DNA of 54,821 nucleotides from an uncultured Mycoplasmatota bacterium (GCA_947652325.1 CANTCQ010000009.1:1-54821), one strand, 5' to 3'; shown: positions 43,007 through 53,409, counted from the first letter of the stretch. Translations and numbers: made by a program. The notes: generated by a model not told the origin, from the letters alone.

Positions 43007-43661
43007 TTTCTTCTCCTTTTATTATTTTTTCTACATTTTCTAAAATTTCTGCATTCGTACAATTGGCATCTACAACATAAAGAAGCCCTTTTTCTTGATA
43101 AAAATGAATAAGAGGCAAAGTATTTTTTAAATACGTTTGATATCGAGAAATAAATACTTCTTCTGCATCATCTTCTCTTCTAAGTAATGGATTGTGACAA
43201 GTATCACAAACATTTTCTTCTTTTGGCTTAAATCCATCAAAATAAATATTGTAACTTAAGTGACAATCATTACATAATCTTCTGCCTGTTGCCCGTTTTT
43301 TCAAAGTATCTTCTAAAATGTCTAGGTTGATAACAATATACTTATCGACATTTATTTTTTCAAATATTTTTTCTAAATGTTTTGCTTGTAATATATTACG
43401 AGGAATACCATCCAAAATAAAGGCTTTTCCTTTTATTTTTTCTAATTCCCTTTCAATTAATTTTAGAACAATTTCATCACTTACAAAAAATCCTTCATCT
43501 ATTAACTGTTTAATATTTCTTCCAAATGTTGTATCTTCTTTTGCTGCTTTTCGAAGTAAATCTCCCGTGGATAACTGTGTATATCCAAAATTACCCACCA
43601 GATATTTACTAATCGTTCCCTTGCCAGCGGCAGGAGGAGCAATAAAGATAACACTAACCAT
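42999..43661 (-). CDS. adk: adenylate kinase with zinc-type lid
   Basis: At 220 aa it has the P-loop (PAAGKGT, near residue 10, slightly altered from GAPGAGKGT), TGDLLR, FILDGIPRN and TGRR. The lid has two Cys pairs (CNDC and CDTC), a structural zinc site typical of Gram-positive enzymes. It interconverts ATP + AMP and 2 ADP. Its ATG shares a base with the secY stop. Confidence 0.95.
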   Translation of the reverse strand: MVSVIFIAPPAAGKGTISKYLVGNFGYTQLSTGDLLRKAAKEDTTFGRNIKQLIDEGFFVSDEIVLKLIERELEKIKGKAFILDGIPRNILQAKHLEKIFEKINVDKYIVINLDILEDTLKKRATGRRLCNDCHLSYNIYFDGFKPKEENVCDTCHNPLLRREDDAEEVFISRYQTYLKNTLPLIHFYQEKGLLYVVDANCTNAEILENVEKIIKGEEND

Positions 43662-44923
43662 TATCTTCTTATTCTCCTTTTTTTATAACTTCTTGTTATA
43701 AGTCCACTTTCCATTTGTTTATATGTTTCAATGGCAACACCAACAACAATTAAAATACCTGTTCCTCCAATAGTGACGGAACTTGGTAAGCTTGAAATGT
43801 TTGCCATTAATATTGGAAGTCCTGATAAAATAACTAAGAAAATAGAACCTACAACTGTTAATTTTCCAAGTGAATGAGAAATATATTTAGAAGTATCAGA
43901 CCCTGGTCTTACTCCTGGAATATAACCACCTCGTTTATTTAAGTCTTTACTCATTTCTTCTGGATTCATCATCATAAATGTATATACATAACCAAAGAAT
44001 AAAATTAATACTACATATAATATAAATCCAGTTGGAGTAGTATATACAATGTATCTATTAATAAAACTAATTGCTGCTTCATTCTTAATAAGTCCAGCTA
44101 TTGTTGATGGGATAGTTAGTACAATAGATGCAAATATTATAGGGATAACTCCTGCGCTATTTATTTTAATAGGTAGAAATGAGGATTGTGCACCATATGC
44201 ACTTGTTGTATGATTTGCATACTGAATTGGAATTCTTCTTTCGGCAAGTGTCACCCAAATAATCCCTACAAGCACTAGTAAATAGATAATTAAGAATAGA
44301 ATAAATAAACTAATTCCCAATGCTAAATTGTATGTTCCCGCTGTAATAAAAGCATTAAACGCTCCCGTAAATATACCTGGCATACTTTGTATAATACCCG
44401 CCATTATTAATAAAGAGGAGCCATTTCCTATTCCCTTCATTGTAATTTGGTCTCCTAACCAAAGTAAGAATGAAGTACCAGCTGTCATAACGAGTGAAGT
44501 TTTAAGCATTACCATAACATCGTTTGTATTTAAGTAAAAAATAGAAATGACATAGGCTTGAACAAAAGCAAATATGACCGCCAAGTAACGATTAATTTTG
44601 TTTATCTTTTGTCTTCCTACATATCCTTGTTCTTTTAACTCTTTAAAATAGGGAATAATATCCATTTGTAAAAGTTGAGTAATTATAGATGCTGTAATAT
44701 ACGGACTAACTCCTAAAGCAAATATTGAAAAACTTCTAAGTCCTCCACCACTCATTAAGTTGAAGATTTCTAAAAAACCTAGTTCTTCATAAAGAACACT
44801 TGCCCAAGGAATGGTAATTCCTGTCCCTAAACAAAATATTCCTAAAGCAAAAAGGGTAAAGTAAATTCTTTTTCGTAAGTCTTTGTTTTCGTGAGCAAAT
44901 AGTTTTGCTAAAAGACTTTTCAT
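43661..44923 (-). CDS. secY: preprotein translocase subunit SecY
   Basis: At 420 aa with ten membrane helices, it has the plug/helix-2 region (FALGVSPYITASIITQLLQ) and the cytosolic loop after helix 8 ending in KRGGYIPGVRPG. It forms the protein-conducting channel with SecE/SecG for the lipoproteins and exported proteins seen elsewhere in the window. Its stop overlaps the adk start and its start is directly after rplO. Confidence 0.98.
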   Translation of the reverse strand: MKSLLAKLFAHENKDLRKRIYFTLFALGIFCLGTGITIPWASVLYEELGFLEIFNLMSGGGLRSFSIFALGVSPYITASIITQLLQMDIIPYFKELKEQGYVGRQKINKINRYLAVIFAFVQAYVISIFYLNTNDVMVMLKTSLVMTAGTSFLLWLGDQITMKGIGNGSSLLIMAGIIQSMPGIFTGAFNAFITAGTYNLALGISLFILFLIIYLLVLVGIIWVTLAERRIPIQYANHTTSAYGAQSSFLPIKINSAGVIPIIFASIVLTIPSTIAGLIKNEAAISFINRYIVYTTPTGFILYVVLILFFGYVYTFMMMNPEEMSKDLNKRGGYIPGVRPGSDTSKYISHSLGKLTVVGSIFLVILSGLPILMANISSLPSSVTIGGTGILIVVGVAIETYKQMESGLITRSYKKRRIRR

Positions 44924-45367
44924 CTAAATCACCTCAGTTTTGCCACCAGCAGTTTCAATTGCAGCAATCGCCTTTGTAGAGAAACGATTTGCTTTTACAG
45001 TTAATTTTTTCTCTAAAGTACCACTTGCTAACACTTTAATACCTGAAAGTTGTTTTTTTACAATGCCTCTTTCTTTTAAAATTTCTGGTGTTACTACATC
45101 ACCATCATTGAAAAATTTATTTAAGTCACTTAAGTTAATGCAAGCATATTTTGTTTCAAATTGTTTATTGTTGAAACCTCTTTTTGGTAATCTTCTATAT
45201 AAAGGAGATTGTCCTCCTTGAAACCAAGCAGAAATACTAGCACCACTTCTTGATTTTTGGCCTTTTTGTCCGTGGGTAGAAGTTTTTCCCATTCCAGAAC
45301 CTGGACCACGACCAACACGTTTTTGTGACTTCATTTCTTTTGTTTTTGGTAAGTTCTCTAATTTCAT
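44924..45367 (-). CDS. rplO: 50S ribosomal protein L15
   Basis: At 147 aa it has MKLENLPKTKE, the Gly-rich VGRGPGSGMGKTSTHGQKGQ and a C-terminal KAIAAIETAGGK. I chose the ATG at 45367, which has GAGGAG 9 nt upstream; a longer frame would start inside rpsE without support. It follows rpsE with no room for rpmD (L30). Confidence 0.96.
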   Translation of the reverse strand: MKLENLPKTKEMKSQKRVGRGPGSGMGKTSTHGQKGQKSRSGASISAWFQGGQSPLYRRLPKRGFNNKQFETKYACINLSDLNKFFNDGDVVTPEILKERGIVKKQLSGIKVLASGTLEKKLTVKANRFSTKAIAAIETAGGKTEVI

Positions 45368-45368
45368 A

Positions 45369-45914
45369 TTATAACTCCTCAACTTTCTTTCCACGTAGAG
45401 CAGCTATTTTTGCAGGTGTTCTTTCACTTTTTAATGCTTCTAAAGTTGCTTTTGCTACATTAATTTTTGTGTTTGAACCTAGAGATTTAGAGATAACATC
45501 TTTTACGCCCGCAAGTTCAAGTACGCTACGAGCAGCACCACCTGCGATAACTCCGGTACCTTTTACAGCTGGTTTAATTAAGACACTTGCTCTTCCTACT
45601 TTACCAGTTGCTTCATGAGGAATTGTTCTTCCATCCATGATTGCTACTTTGGTAACGTTTTTGTTAGCCATCATACTTGCTTTTGCTATTGCAGCAGGAA
45701 CTTCATTTGCTTTTCCTGTTCCAATTCCAACTAGACCTTTTCTATTTCCAACAACAACTGTTGCAGAAAATCTAAAATGTCTACCACCTTTTGTAACTTT
45801 GGTTACACGGCCAATAGAAATTACTTTTTCTTCTAAAAGTTTTTTTCTATCTTTATTTTCCATACGTGGTTTTCTTTCTTGTGGTTTTAAGTTATTATTA
45901 TTTTCTTTTTGCAT
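45369..45914 (-). CDS. rpsE: 30S ribosomal protein S5
   Basis: At 181 aa it has a hydrophilic N-terminal tail of about 25 residues, then the dsRBD-like part ([21 protein letters not shown]) and [18 protein letters not shown]5 helps decoding accuracy at the mRNA entry. Its stop is 1 bp from the L15 start, so the two are translationally coupled. Confidence 0.97.
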   Translation of the reverse strand: MQKENNNNLKPQERKPRMENKDRKKLLEEKVISIGRVTKVTKGGRHFRFSATVVVGNRKGLVGIGTGKANEVPAAIAKASMMANKNVTKVAIMDGRTIPHEATGKVGRASVLIKPAVKGTGVIAGGAARSVLELAGVKDVISKSLGSNTKINVAKATLEALKSERTPAKIAALRGKKVEEL

Positions 45915-45924
45915 GATAACCTCC

Positions 45925-46281
45925 TTAGAACTCTAGCCCGTTTTCGCGAGCTGCTTCTGCTAAAGCTTTTACGCGACCATGATACAGGTTCCCACCTCTA
46001 TCAAAAACGACCTTTTTAATTTTTGCCTTTACGCACTTTTCTGCAATGTCTTTTCCAACAGCAGTAGCAGCCTCACAGTTACCACCGTTTTTTAGTTTTA
46101 AAGCAATAGATGATGAAGATACCAAAGTATTACCAGTTGTATCATCAATCACTTGAACAAATATTCCATTATTTGAGCGAAATACATTTAATCTTGGGCA
46201 CTCAGTAGTTCCACTTACGTTTTTTCTTATACGAGCATGTCTTCTTTTACGCATGTCGTTACTTGATTCTTTTTTTATCAT
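45925..46281 (-). CDS. rplR: 50S ribosomal protein L18
   Basis: At 118 aa it has [15 protein letters not shown] at the N-terminus, [18 protein letters not shown], and the terminal [21 protein letters not shown]18 binds 5S rRNA in the central protuberance. A GGAGGG site sits 6 nt before the ATG; it is 10 bp upstream of rpsE. Confidence 0.97.
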   Translation of the reverse strand: MIKKESSNDMRKRRHARIRKNVSGTTECPRLNVFRSNNGIFVQVIDDTTGNTLVSSSSIALKLKNGGNCEAATAVGKDIAEKCVKAKIKKVVFDRGGNLYHGRVKALAEAARENGLEF

Positions 46282-46293
46282 ATTATCCCTCCA

Positions 46294-46830
46294 CTAAGCT
46301 GCTTTCTTACCTTCTTTACGACGTACATATTCATCTTTATAACGGATTCCTTTTCCTTTATAAGGTTCAGGTTCTCTTATTTTACGAATATTTGCCGCAA
46401 ATTCACTTACTTTTTGTTTATCTATACCACTTAAAGTGATTTCTGTATTGCTTATTAACTCTGCTTTAATTCCTTCTGGAACCACCACTTCAATAGGATG
46501 CGAGTATCCAGCACTTACAACAATTTTATTTCCTTGTACATTAAATCTGTATCCTACACCAACTGCTTCTAAACCTTTTGAAAATCCATTGTGTACACCT
46601 ATTATCATATTGTTAATCAATGAATTAGTTGTTCCTTGCATTACATTGGCACGAGGTGTTTCATTTACTACTTTTGTAGTTAGTACATTTTCATTAATTT
46701 CTATTTTCACTAAATTTGAAGTATTTAAAGAAAGTTCTCCTTTAGGACCTTTTACAGTCACTAGATTATCATTAATTGTTACTGTAACACCTTCAGGTAT
46801 TACTAAATTTCTGTTTCCAATTCTACTCAT
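46294..46830 (-). CDS. rplF: 50S ribosomal protein L6
   Basis: At 178 aa it has MSRIGNRNLVIPEGV, GPKGEL, and the C-terminal PEPYKGKGIRYKDE. It lies near the sarcin-ricin loop. I chose the ATG at 46830 in line with other L6 proteins; the longer TTG start five codons earlier lies inside the end of rpsH. The ribosome binding site is poor (AAGAG), so coupling to rpsH is likely. Confidence 0.96.
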   Translation of the reverse strand: MSRIGNRNLVIPEGVTVTINDNLVTVKGPKGELSLNTSNLVKIEINENVLTTKVVNETPRANVMQGTTNSLINNMIIGVHNGFSKGLEAVGVGYRFNVQGNKIVVSAGYSHPIEVVVPEGIKAELISNTEITLSGIDKQKVSEFAANIRKIREPEPYKGKGIRYKDEYVRRKEGKKAA

Positions 46831-46838
46831 AGGTTCTC

Positions 46839-47234
46839 TTACCAAATATAGGCAAGTACTTCACCTCCAAGTCTTTCATTTCTGGCTTCTTTATCAGTCA
46901 TAAGACCTTTTGAAGTTGAGATAATTGCAATACCAAGTCCGTTTAATACGCGAGGAATTTCTTCTGCTTTGGCATAAACACGAAGTCCAGATTTACTAAT
47001 TCTTTTAAGTCCTGTAATAACTCTTTCACGCTTTTCTCCATATTTTAAAGTTAATGTTAGTTTATCTCCTGTAATATTCTTTTCTACAGAATAATCTATA
47101 ATATAACCCTCATTTTTAAGAATTTCGGCGATTCCTACAGTCATTTTTGTACCAATACATTCAACTGTATCATATTTCATTTGATTTGCATTACGAATTC
47201 TTGTAAGCATATCCGCTATTTTATCTTGTACCAT
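46839..47234 (-). CDS. rpsH: 30S ribosomal protein S8
   Basis: At 131 aa it has [17 protein letters not shown] and the C-terminal [15 protein letters not shown] with the final EVLAYIW. I chose the ATG at 47234, which has GGGAGG 8-9 nt upstream; eight extra codons in the longer frame overlap rpsN. S8 binds 16S rRNA helix 21. Confidence 0.97.
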   Translation of the reverse strand: MVQDKIADMLTRIRNANQMKYDTVECIGTKMTVGIAEILKNEGYIIDYSVEKNITGDKLTLTLKYGEKRERVITGLKRISKSGLRVYAKAEEIPRVLNGLGIAIISTSKGLMTDKEARNERLGGEVLAYIW

Positions 47235-47251
47235 TTTAAAATTCCTCCCTT

Positions 47252-47437
47252 CTACCAACTTGATTTCTTAACACCAGGGATTTGCCCTTTGTTTGCTAAT
47301 TCTCTAAAACAGATACGACATAATTTGTATTTACGTAAGACACCATGAGGACGGCCACATCTTTCACAACGAGTGTATGCACGAACACTAAATTTTGGTG
47401 CTCTTTGTTGTTTTACTTTTAAACTTGTTTTTGCCAT
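47252..47437 (-). CDS. rpsN: 30S ribosomal protein S14, zinc type
   Basis: This is a 61-aa short S14 with four zinc ligands in CERC and CRIC pairs and the final [11 protein letters not shown]. The short zinc form (type Z) is the Gram-positive standard copy. It lies 11 bp after rplE. Confidence 0.97.
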   Translation of the reverse strand: MAKTSLKVKQQRAPKFSVRAYTRCERCGRPHGVLRKYKLCRICFRELANKGQIPGVKKSSW

Positions 47438-47448
47438 ATAATCACTCC

Positions 47449-47988
47449 TTAATTTCTAAAAGGCATTCCAAATGCTCTTAGTAAACTTTCTGCTTCTTTA
47501 TTTGTTTTTGCTGTTGTAACGAATACAATATCCATTCCTCTAATTTTTAAAACATTATCATATTCAATTTCTGGAAATATTAATTGTTCTTTTATTCCTA
47601 ATGTATAATTTCCATGACCATCAAATGAATGATTTGAAACTCCTCTAAAGTCACGTACACGAGGTAGGGCAACTTTAATTAATTTTTCCATAAAATCATA
47701 CATATTATCAGCACGAAGAGTTACCTTTACACCAATGGTTTGTCCCTCTCTTAATTTAAACCCAGCAATAGATTTGCGTGCTTTTGTGACTACTGGTTTT
47801 TGGCCTGTGATTGTTTCTAAATCTTTTAGGGCAGCATCAATATATTTATCTTCATGACTACCTTCTCCAACACCCATGTTGATTACAATTTTATCTAATT
47901 TTGGAACTTGCATTATCGTTTTGTAGTTATGTTCTTTCATTAGGTTTGAAATAATTTCTTTATTATATAATTCTTTTAAAGTACTCAT
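47449..47988 (-). CDS. rplE: 50S ribosomal protein L5
   Basis: At 179 aa it has [39 protein letters not shown] and a C-terminal [16 protein letters not shown]5 binds 5S rRNA and contacts P-site tRNA. It follows rplX by 9 bp. Confidence 0.98.
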   Translation of the reverse strand: MSTLKELYNKEIISNLMKEHNYKTIMQVPKLDKIVINMGVGEGSHEDKYIDAALKDLETITGQKPVVTKARKSIAGFKLREGQTIGVKVTLRADNMYDFMEKLIKVALPRVRDFRGVSNHSFDGHGNYTLGIKEQLIFPEIEYDNVLKIRGMDIVFVTTAKTNKEAESLLRAFGMPFRN

Positions 47989-47997
47989 CTATTTCAC

Positions 47998-48282
47998 CTA
48001 TTCATCTTTCTTTGCTTCTTTTTTTGAAGACTTATCTTCTTTTTTAGAAGCTTTCTTTGCTGTTTTTTCTATTACTTTTACGTTAGATACGTGTAGGGGA
48101 GCAGACATTTCAATGATGCCACCACTTTCGTTATTGTTAGTCGGTTTTTGGTGTTTTTTTACGATGTTAATACCTTCTACAACAACTCTATCTTCTTTTC
48201 TTAAAGTTTTAATAATTGTTCCGGTTTTTCCTTTGTCTTTTCCAGCAATTATTTTAACATTATCGCCAACTTTAACTTTCAT
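47998..48282 (-). CDS. rplX: 50S ribosomal protein L24 (short, Lys-rich tail)
   Basis: At 94 aa it has a KOW motif ([15 protein letters not shown]) and [13 protein letters not shown]. The last 25 residues are almost only Lys, Glu, Ser, Ala and Asp, replacing the usual C-terminal strand segments. L24 is an assembly initiator near the tunnel exit. Confidence 0.95.
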   Translation of the reverse strand: MKVKVGDNVKIIAGKDKGKTGTIIKTLRKEDRVVVEGINIVKKHQKPTNNNESGGIIEMSAPLHVSNVKVIEKTAKKASKKEDKSSKKEAKKDE

Positions 48283-48292
48283 CGTAAACCTC

Positions 48293-48661
48293 CTATAAAA
48301 CCTCAGGAGCTAGAGATACGATTTTTGCAAAATCTTTTTCTCTTAATTCTCTAGCTACTGGGCCTAATACTCTTGTTCCTACTGGTGTTTTATCATCTTT
48401 AATGATTACACAAGCATTGTCATCAAATTTAATATATGAACCATCTTTTCTTTTAACACCTTGTACACTTCTAACAATTACAGCTTTTACTACTTTTCCT
48501 TTTTTTAGATTAGAATTTGGAATGGCTTTTTTAACAGTTCCTACAACGATATCTCCAATATTTCCAAATTTTCTTGTTGAACCACCTAGTACACGAATGA
48601 CTAATAGTTCTCTTGCACCAGTGTTATCGGCAACTTTTAATCTTGTTTCTTGTTGAACCAT
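48293..48661 (-). CDS. rplN: 50S ribosomal protein L14
   Basis: At 122 aa it starts [16 protein letters not shown] and has [25 protein letters not shown] and the end [12 protein letters not shown]. It contacts 16S rRNA in bridge B8. It has a GGAGGTAA site and lies 11 bp after rpsQ. Confidence 0.98.
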   Translation of the reverse strand: MVQQETRLKVADNTGARELLVIRVLGGSTRKFGNIGDIVVGTVKKAIPNSNLKKGKVVKAVIVRSVQGVKRKDGSYIKFDDNACVIIKDDKTPVGTRVLGPVARELREKDFAKIVSLAPEVL

Positions 48662-48672
48662 AAAATTACCTC

Positions 48673-48927
48673 CTAAAGAATTACAGCTTCAATTAAAACT
48701 TCTACAAGTTCATATCTTTTAGTTTTAGATAGAGGTCTTGTACTTCTAATTCTTACTGTATCTCCTTCTTTTGCTTTGTTTGCTTCATCATGAGCCGTAT
48801 ACTTTTTGCTTGATTTTACTCTCTTTTTATATAGAGGATGACTTTTGTAAGTTTCAACTAGCACAGTAATTGTCTTGTCATTTTTTGCACTTACTACTTT
48901 ACCAACTAATTCTTGTCTTTTTTCCAT
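48673..48927 (-). CDS. rpsQ: 30S ribosomal protein S17
   Basis: This 84-aa OB-fold protein has [19 protein letters not shown] and [18 protein letters not shown]. It binds the 5' domain of 16S rRNA. Its ATG shares one base with the rpmC stop (TAATG). Confidence 0.97.
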   Translation of the reverse strand: MEKRQELVGKVVSAKNDKTITVLVETYKSHPLYKKRVKSSKKYTAHDEANKAKEGDTVRIRSTRPLSKTKRYELVEVLIEAVIL

Positions 48928-49139
48928 TATTCGTTTCCTCCTGTGCTATTTTCTTTTTTTCTACTGTTTAACACAGTAAGCATTCTTGCAACATCTTTTC
49001 GTAGTTCTTTTATTTTAGAAGGTTTTTCAAGTGAACCTGTTGCATTTTTTACACGTAAGTTTAGTAATTCTTTTTTTGATTCTCTTACTTTTGTTTCGAT
49101 TTCTTCATTTGTTAATTTTTCAATTTCACTAACTTTCAC
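48927..49139 (-). CDS. rpmC: 50S ribosomal protein L29
   Basis: This 70-aa helical hairpin has [30 protein letters not shown] and [14 protein letters not shown]. It docks near the tunnel exit beside L23. It overlaps the rplP stop by 11 bp. Confidence 0.97.
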   Translation of the reverse strand: MKVSEIEKLTNEEIETKVRESKKELLNLRVKNATGSLEKPSKIKELRKDVARMLTVLNSRKKENSTGGNE

Positions 49140-49554
49140 TTGGAATATCCTCCTTTTTTACAAACTTTGTTGTAATGGGTAGTTTATGAGAAGCAAGTCG
49201 TAATGCTTCACGAGCAATTTCTTCTGATACACCACTGATTTCAAACATTATTTTTCCTTCTTTAACAACTGCTACCCATTCTTCGACATTACCTTTTCCT
49301 TTTCCTTGTCGTGTTTCTAAAGGTTTCTTAGTAATAGCCAAGTGTGGAAAAATATTAATAAATACTTTTCCACCACGTTTCATATAACGTGTCATTGCAA
49401 TACGCGCTGCTTCTATTTGGCGAGCTGTTATCCAAGAACCTTCTTTGGCCATAAGACCAAATTCTCCAAAATGTAATTCTGTATTTCCTTTGGCATGTCC
49501 ATCATAAGTTAATCTATGTGGTTTTCTGTATTTAGTTCTTTTTGGCATCAACAT
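49129..49554 (-). CDS. rplP: 50S ribosomal protein L16
   Basis: At 141 aa it starts [14 protein letters not shown], with [41 protein letters not shown] and [13 protein letters not shown]16 supports the A-site finger and tRNA accommodation. I chose the ATG at 49554, 10 nt after AAGGAGAG; the GTG three codons earlier is too close to that site. It overlaps the end of rpsC by 23 bp. Confidence 0.96.
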   Translation of the reverse strand: MLMPKRTKYRKPHRLTYDGHAKGNTELHFGEFGLMAKEGSWITARQIEAARIAMTRYMKRGGKVFINIFPHLAITKKPLETRQGKGKGNVEEWVAVVKEGKIMFEISGVSEEIAREALRLASHKLPITTKFVKKEDIPSES

Positions 49555-50212
49555 TGTTGTCACTCTCCTTTTTTATGTTTTTTGTAGGAAGAATTTCACC
49601 TTTGTATATCCAAACTTTTACACCAATTTTTCCATAAGTTGTATCTGCTTCGCTATGTGCATAATCAATATCAGCACGTAAAGTATGAAGTGGAACAGTT
49701 CCTTCAGTGTATCCTTCTGTTCTTGCCATTTCAGCTCCAGCAAGACGACCAGATACAGAAGTTTTAATTCCTTTTGCTCCTGCTTTCATTGTATTTCTAA
49801 GTGCTCTTTTTTGAGCGCTTCTAAATGGAGCACGATTTGCAATTTGGGCTGCTATATTATCAGCAACTAATTTAGCAACTAAATCTGGATTTTTTACTTC
49901 TACAATTGAAATATATACTTCTTCTCCAACGTATTTTGATAATGATTTTCTTAATTTTTCTATGTCTTCTCCACCACGACCTATGATTACACCAGGTTTA
50001 GCAGTATTAATCGTTACTTCACATTTATCTTTTTTTCTTTCAATAATGACTGAGGCAACAGCAGCATCTTTTAGATTTTTCTTAATATACTCACGAATTT
50101 TGATATCTTTATTTAATGTCGTACCAAATTCATTTTTTTTCGCATACCATTTAGAATCCCAGGTCTTATTCACACCAAGTCTGTATCCTATTGGATTTAC
50201 TTTTTGTCCCAT
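49532..50212 (-). CDS. rpsC: 30S ribosomal protein S3
   Basis: At 226 aa it starts [13 protein letters not shown], has the KH domain loop [15 protein letters not shown], and [22 protein letters not shown] in the C-terminal domain. S3 lines the mRNA entry channel. Three bp separate it from rplV. Confidence 0.98.
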   Translation of the reverse strand: MGQKVNPIGYRLGVNKTWDSKWYAKKNEFGTTLNKDIKIREYIKKNLKDAAVASVIIERKKDKCEVTINTAKPGVIIGRGGEDIEKLRKSLSKYVGEEVYISIVEVKNPDLVAKLVADNIAAQIANRAPFRSAQKRALRNTMKAGAKGIKTSVSGRLAGAEMARTEGYTEGTVPLHTLRADIDYAHSEADTTYGKIGVKVWIYKGEILPTKNIKKESDNNVDAKKN

Positions 50213-50215
50213 CTT

Positions 50216-50557
50216 CTACGCCTCCTTACCATCACTAACTTTTACAGTAATGTGACTCGTTCTTTTATCTCTTCTATCAATGTTTCCACGACTTGCAAAC
50301 TTAATTCTTTTATAAACGGGTCCTGGGTTAATATAGCATTCACTAATGACTAAATTTTCTTCACTTGCTCCACCGTTATTTATAGCGTTTGCTTTAGCAC
50401 TTTTAAGTACTTTAGAAATCAAACGACTTGCTTTTGTATTTGTTGTTTCTAAAATTGCTTCTGCAGTAGAAACATCTTTTCCTCTAATAAGGTCAAGAGT
50501 CATTCTTGCTTTTCTAGGTGCAATGATTGCACTTTTGTGTATTGCGTAATATTCCAT
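50216..50557 (-). CDS. rplV: 50S ribosomal protein L22
   Basis: At 113 aa it has SPRKAR-like IAPRKARMTLDLIRGK near the N-terminus, the beta-hairpin that reaches into the exit tunnel, and RGNIDRRDKRTSHI. It lies 11 bp after rpsS. Confidence 0.97.
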   Translation of the reverse strand: MEYYAIHKSAIIAPRKARMTLDLIRGKDVSTAEAILETTNTKASRLISKVLKSAKANAINNGGASEENLVISECYINPGPVYKRIKFASRGNIDRRDKRTSHITVKVSDGKEA

Positions 50558-50568
50558 TTCTTAACCTC

Positions 50569-50832
50569 CTATTTTTGTCCTGCATGTCCGCCAAACTTAC
50601 GAGTAGCTGCGAACTCTCCTAATTTGTGTCCAACCATCTCTTCTGTTACATAAACTGGAATAAATTCTTTTCCATTGTGGACAGCAAAAGTGTGCCCTAC
50701 AAAATCCGGAAAAATTGTTGAACGACGAGAATACGTTTTAATTACTTCTTTTTTATTATTTTTATTTAATTCTTGTACTTTTTTTAATAGTCTTTCAAAA
50801 ACATAAGGACCTTTTTTTAAACTTCTTGCCAT
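50569..50832 (-). CDS. rpsS: 30S ribosomal protein S19
   Basis: At 87 aa it starts [11 protein letters not shown] and has [21 protein letters not shown] and [15 protein letters not shown]. It contacts S13 and the 30S head. I chose the ATG at 50832, since AGGTGGG lies 5 nt upstream and the longer GTG start overlaps that site. Confidence 0.97.
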   Translation of the reverse strand: MARSLKKGPYVFERLLKKVQELNKNNKKEVIKTYSRRSTIFPDFVGHTFAVHNGKEFIPVYVTEEMVGHKLGEFAATRKFGGHAGQK

Positions 50833-50841
50833 AATTCCCAC

Positions 50842-51672
50842 CTACTTTTTCTTTCTACTAACAATAAGTTTGTTAGAAGCTTTCTTATTTTTTCTAGTTT
50901 TGAAACCAAGTGCTGGTTTACCCCAAGGAGTAACTGGTGTTTTACGTCCTACTGGAGCACGTCCTTCACCACCACCATGAGGGTGGTCATTAGGATTCAT
51001 AACAGAACCACGGTTGGTAGGTTTAATTCCCATATGTCTAGTTCTTCCTGCTTTACCAACATTTACAAGTTCATAATCTTCATTTCCAACAACACCAATT
51101 GTTGCTGTACAAGTTCCTAAAATCTTTCTTGTTTCACCTGATTGTAATCTTACAAGTACGTATTTTCCTTCACGTCCAAGAATTTGAGCACTTGCTCCTG
51201 CGCTACGACAAAGTTCTGCTCCTTTTCCTGGTTTTAATTCAATACAATGAACAACTGTACCTACTGGTATATTTTCTAAAGGAAGAGCATTTCCAACTTT
51301 GATATCAGCAGAAGGTCCTGCTTCTATAATATTTCCAACAGTTAAATCTTTAGGTGCTATGATATATCTTTTTTCACCGTCTTTGTAGTGAATAAGCGCA
51401 ATATTGGCATTACGATTTGGGTCATATTCAATTGTAGCAACACGACCTGGAACACTTTTTTTGTTTCTTTTAAAATCAATAATACGATATCTTTGCTTCG
51501 CACCACCGCCAATATGACGAACAGTTAATTTCCCTTGATTATTTCTTCCACCTGTTTTTGTTTTTTTACTTGTCAAAGATTTAAGAGGTTTACTTGTTGT
51601 AATTTCTTCATTTTTAAGTGTTGACATTCCCCTACGAGCATTTGTCGTTGGTTTATATTTTTTTATTGCCAT
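50842..51672 (-). CDS. rplB: 50S ribosomal protein L2
   Basis: At 276 aa it has [47 protein letters not shown] with the conserved His near the peptidyl transferase centre, and a basic C-terminus. It is needed for subunit association. 15 bp after rplW. Confidence 0.98.
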   Translation of the reverse strand: MAIKKYKPTTNARRGMSTLKNEEITTSKPLKSLTSKKTKTGGRNNQGKLTVRHIGGGAKQRYRIIDFKRNKKSVPGRVATIEYDPNRNANIALIHYKDGEKRYIIAPKDLTVGNIIEAGPSADIKVGNALPLENIPVGTVVHCIELKPGKGAELCRSAGASAQILGREGKYVLVRLQSGETRKILGTCTATIGVVGNEDYELVNVGKAGRTRHMGIKPTNRGSVMNPNDHPHGGGEGRAPVGRKTPVTPWGKPALGFKTRKNKKASNKLIVSRKKK

Positions 51673-51687
51673 AAGTATCCTCCTTTA

Positions 51688-51960
51688 TTACAGGTCAATC
51701 GTTTCGCCGCTTTTTAGCGTAACAATTGCTTTCTTATATGTTTTTGTTTTCCCAGTATATTTTCCTACTCTTCTATCTTTTGGTTTGGTAACAAGTGTAT
51801 TGATTTTTTCCACATGAACGCCGAATTGATTTTCAATCGTTTTTTTTATTTGTGTTTTTGTTGCACTTTTTGCCACTTTAAATGTATAAATACCATTCCC
51901 TGCATTATAGGCACTTTTTTCAGTAACTACAGGTGCAAATATAATATCGGGGTTAGTCAT
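51688..51960 (-). CDS. rplW: 50S ribosomal protein L23
   Basis: At 90 aa it starts with PDIIFAPVVTEKSA and has YTFKVAKSATKTQIKKTIE and VTLKSGETIDL. It is the docking site for trigger factor and SRP at the tunnel exit. It overlaps the rplD stop by 8 bp. Confidence 0.97.
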   Translation of the reverse strand: MTNPDIIFAPVVTEKSAYNAGNGIYTFKVAKSATKTQIKKTIENQFGVHVEKINTLVTKPKDRRVGKYTGKTKTYKKAIVTLKSGETIDL

Positions 51961-52582
51961 TTTTTAATACCTCCTCAATGTAGTTAATTGCTGCCTCATC
52001 ACATACTAAATAATCTGCATTTACGATGTCATAACAATTAATTTCCGAAGCAAGTATTGCATATGTATAACCCAAATTTCTTGTAGCCATATAAAGATTT
52101 TCGTTATCATCTTTTGTTACAAACAATACTTTGCCATTTAAGTTTAATGTATCAAGTATATTTTTAATTTCTTTTGTTTTTAATGTTTCTAAATGAAGAG
52201 TATCCATAGCAATTAAACTCTTATCTTTTAATTTGTAAGTTAAAGCACTTTTAAGAGCTAGTACTCTTTCCTTTTTATTTATTTTAAATGTATAATCACG
52301 TGGAACTACACCAAGTGCTACACCTCCGCCACGCCATACTGGTGAACGATTTGAACCAGCTCTTGCACGACCAGTTCCTTTTTGTTTCCAAGGTTTTCTT
52401 CCTCCTCCAGAAACTTCGCTTCTTGTTTTTGTTTTTGCTGTTCCTTGGCGATTTGCATCAAGTTGTAAGCGAATCATTTGTTTTAAACAGTTATCATTTA
52501 CTTCAATTTTCCAAATAGAATCGCTTATTGTAATGTCTTTAATTTTTTCGCCTTTATTATTTTTAAGTTCTACTTTAGCCAT
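51953..52582 (-). CDS. rplD: 50S ribosomal protein L4
   Basis: At 209 aa it has the long tunnel loop (ANRQGTAKTKTRSEVSGGGR, KQKGTGRARAGS, WRGGGVALG). In E. coli L4 also represses the S10 operon by acting on its leader; whether that holds here is not known. It lies 22 bp after rplC. Confidence 0.97.
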   Translation of the reverse strand: MAKVELKNNKGEKIKDITISDSIWKIEVNDNCLKQMIRLQLDANRQGTAKTKTRSEVSGGGRKPWKQKGTGRARAGSNRSPVWRGGGVALGVVPRDYTFKINKKERVLALKSALTYKLKDKSLIAMDTLHLETLKTKEIKNILDTLNLNGKVLFVTKDDNENLYMATRNLGYTYAILASEINCYDIVNADYLVCDEAAINYIEEVLKND

Positions 52583-52604
52583 ATTTTTCCCTCCAATAAG
52601 TGTC

Positions 52605-53387
52605 CTATTTATTTTCTTCTACTACTTCCGTAGTTTCTTCTGCATTTTCATTTGCTGATTCTACATTAGTAGTTTCCTCATTTGTATTTTCTTCTGTTGT
52701 TTCAACAATTTCATCTACAACCGTTTCTTCTTCGTAAGAAATAATTTCGAATTCTTGTTTTTTTCCATTATTTTTCACAGCAGTTTTAATAAAAACAAGA
52801 GCATTTTTAGGTCCTGGAATATTTCCACTTACTAAAATATAATTTTCTTCTGCATTTACTTCTACGATTTGTAAATTTTGAATTGTAATGGTTTCGTTAC
52901 CCATATGTCCTGGTAATTTTTTGCCTTTTAAAACTCTTTTAGGTAACATTGTACCCATTGAACCAGGTCCTCTATGATAATGAGACCCATGGCCCATTGG
53001 TCCACGATTTTGATTGTGTCTTTTAATTACACCTTGGAAGCCTTTTCCTTTTGATGTGCCTGTTACATCCACAATTTCTCCAACTTCAAATACACTTGCA
53101 TTCAAAGTTTGTCCAATCGTATATTCTCCTTCTACATTTCTTAATTCTTTTAAGAAGCGCTTAGGTGTTGTATTTGCTTTTTTAGCATGCCCTATTTCTT
53201 GTTTCGTGGCATTTTTTTCTTTTTTATCTACTACGCCAAGTTGAATGGCACTATATCCATCAGTTTCAACTGTTTTCACTTGCATTACAGTATTTGGAGT
53301 AATTTCTACTACTGTAACAGGAATTAATTTTCCATCTTTAGAAAACACTTGTGTCATTCCAATTTTGCGTCCTAAGATTCCTTTCAT
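52605..53387 (-). CDS. rplC: 50S ribosomal protein L3 with acidic C-terminal tail
   Basis: Residues 1-217 are ordinary L3: [54 protein letters not shown] and [15 protein letters not shown]. After this come about 43 extra residues consisting mostly of Glu, Thr, Asn and Val with hardly any positive charge, which is unusual for a ribosomal protein. The globular part sits near the peptidyl transferase centre; the tail would be surface exposed. It lies 22 bp after rpsJ. Confidence 0.95.
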   Translation of the reverse strand: MKGILGRKIGMTQVFSKDGKLIPVTVVEITPNTVMQVKTVETDGYSAIQLGVVDKKEKNATKQEIGHAKKANTTPKRFLKELRNVEGEYTIGQTLNASVFEVGEIVDVTGTSKGKGFQGVIKRHNQNRGPMGHGSHYHRGPGSMGTMLPKRVLKGKKLPGHMGNETITIQNLQIVEVNAEENYILVSGNIPGPKNALVFIKTAVKNNGKKQEFEIISYEEETVVDEIVETTEENTNEETTNVESANENAEETTEVVEENK

Positions 53388-53409
53388 AATTTAAATTCCT
53401 TACCTTTCC

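Noticed and set aside
51099..51302. Plus-strand open frames inside the ribosomal genes and other long plus-strand frames opposite minus-strand genes
   Set aside because: They lack ribosome binding sites and recognisable domains and lie opposite strongly conserved genes, so they are complementary-strand shadows.
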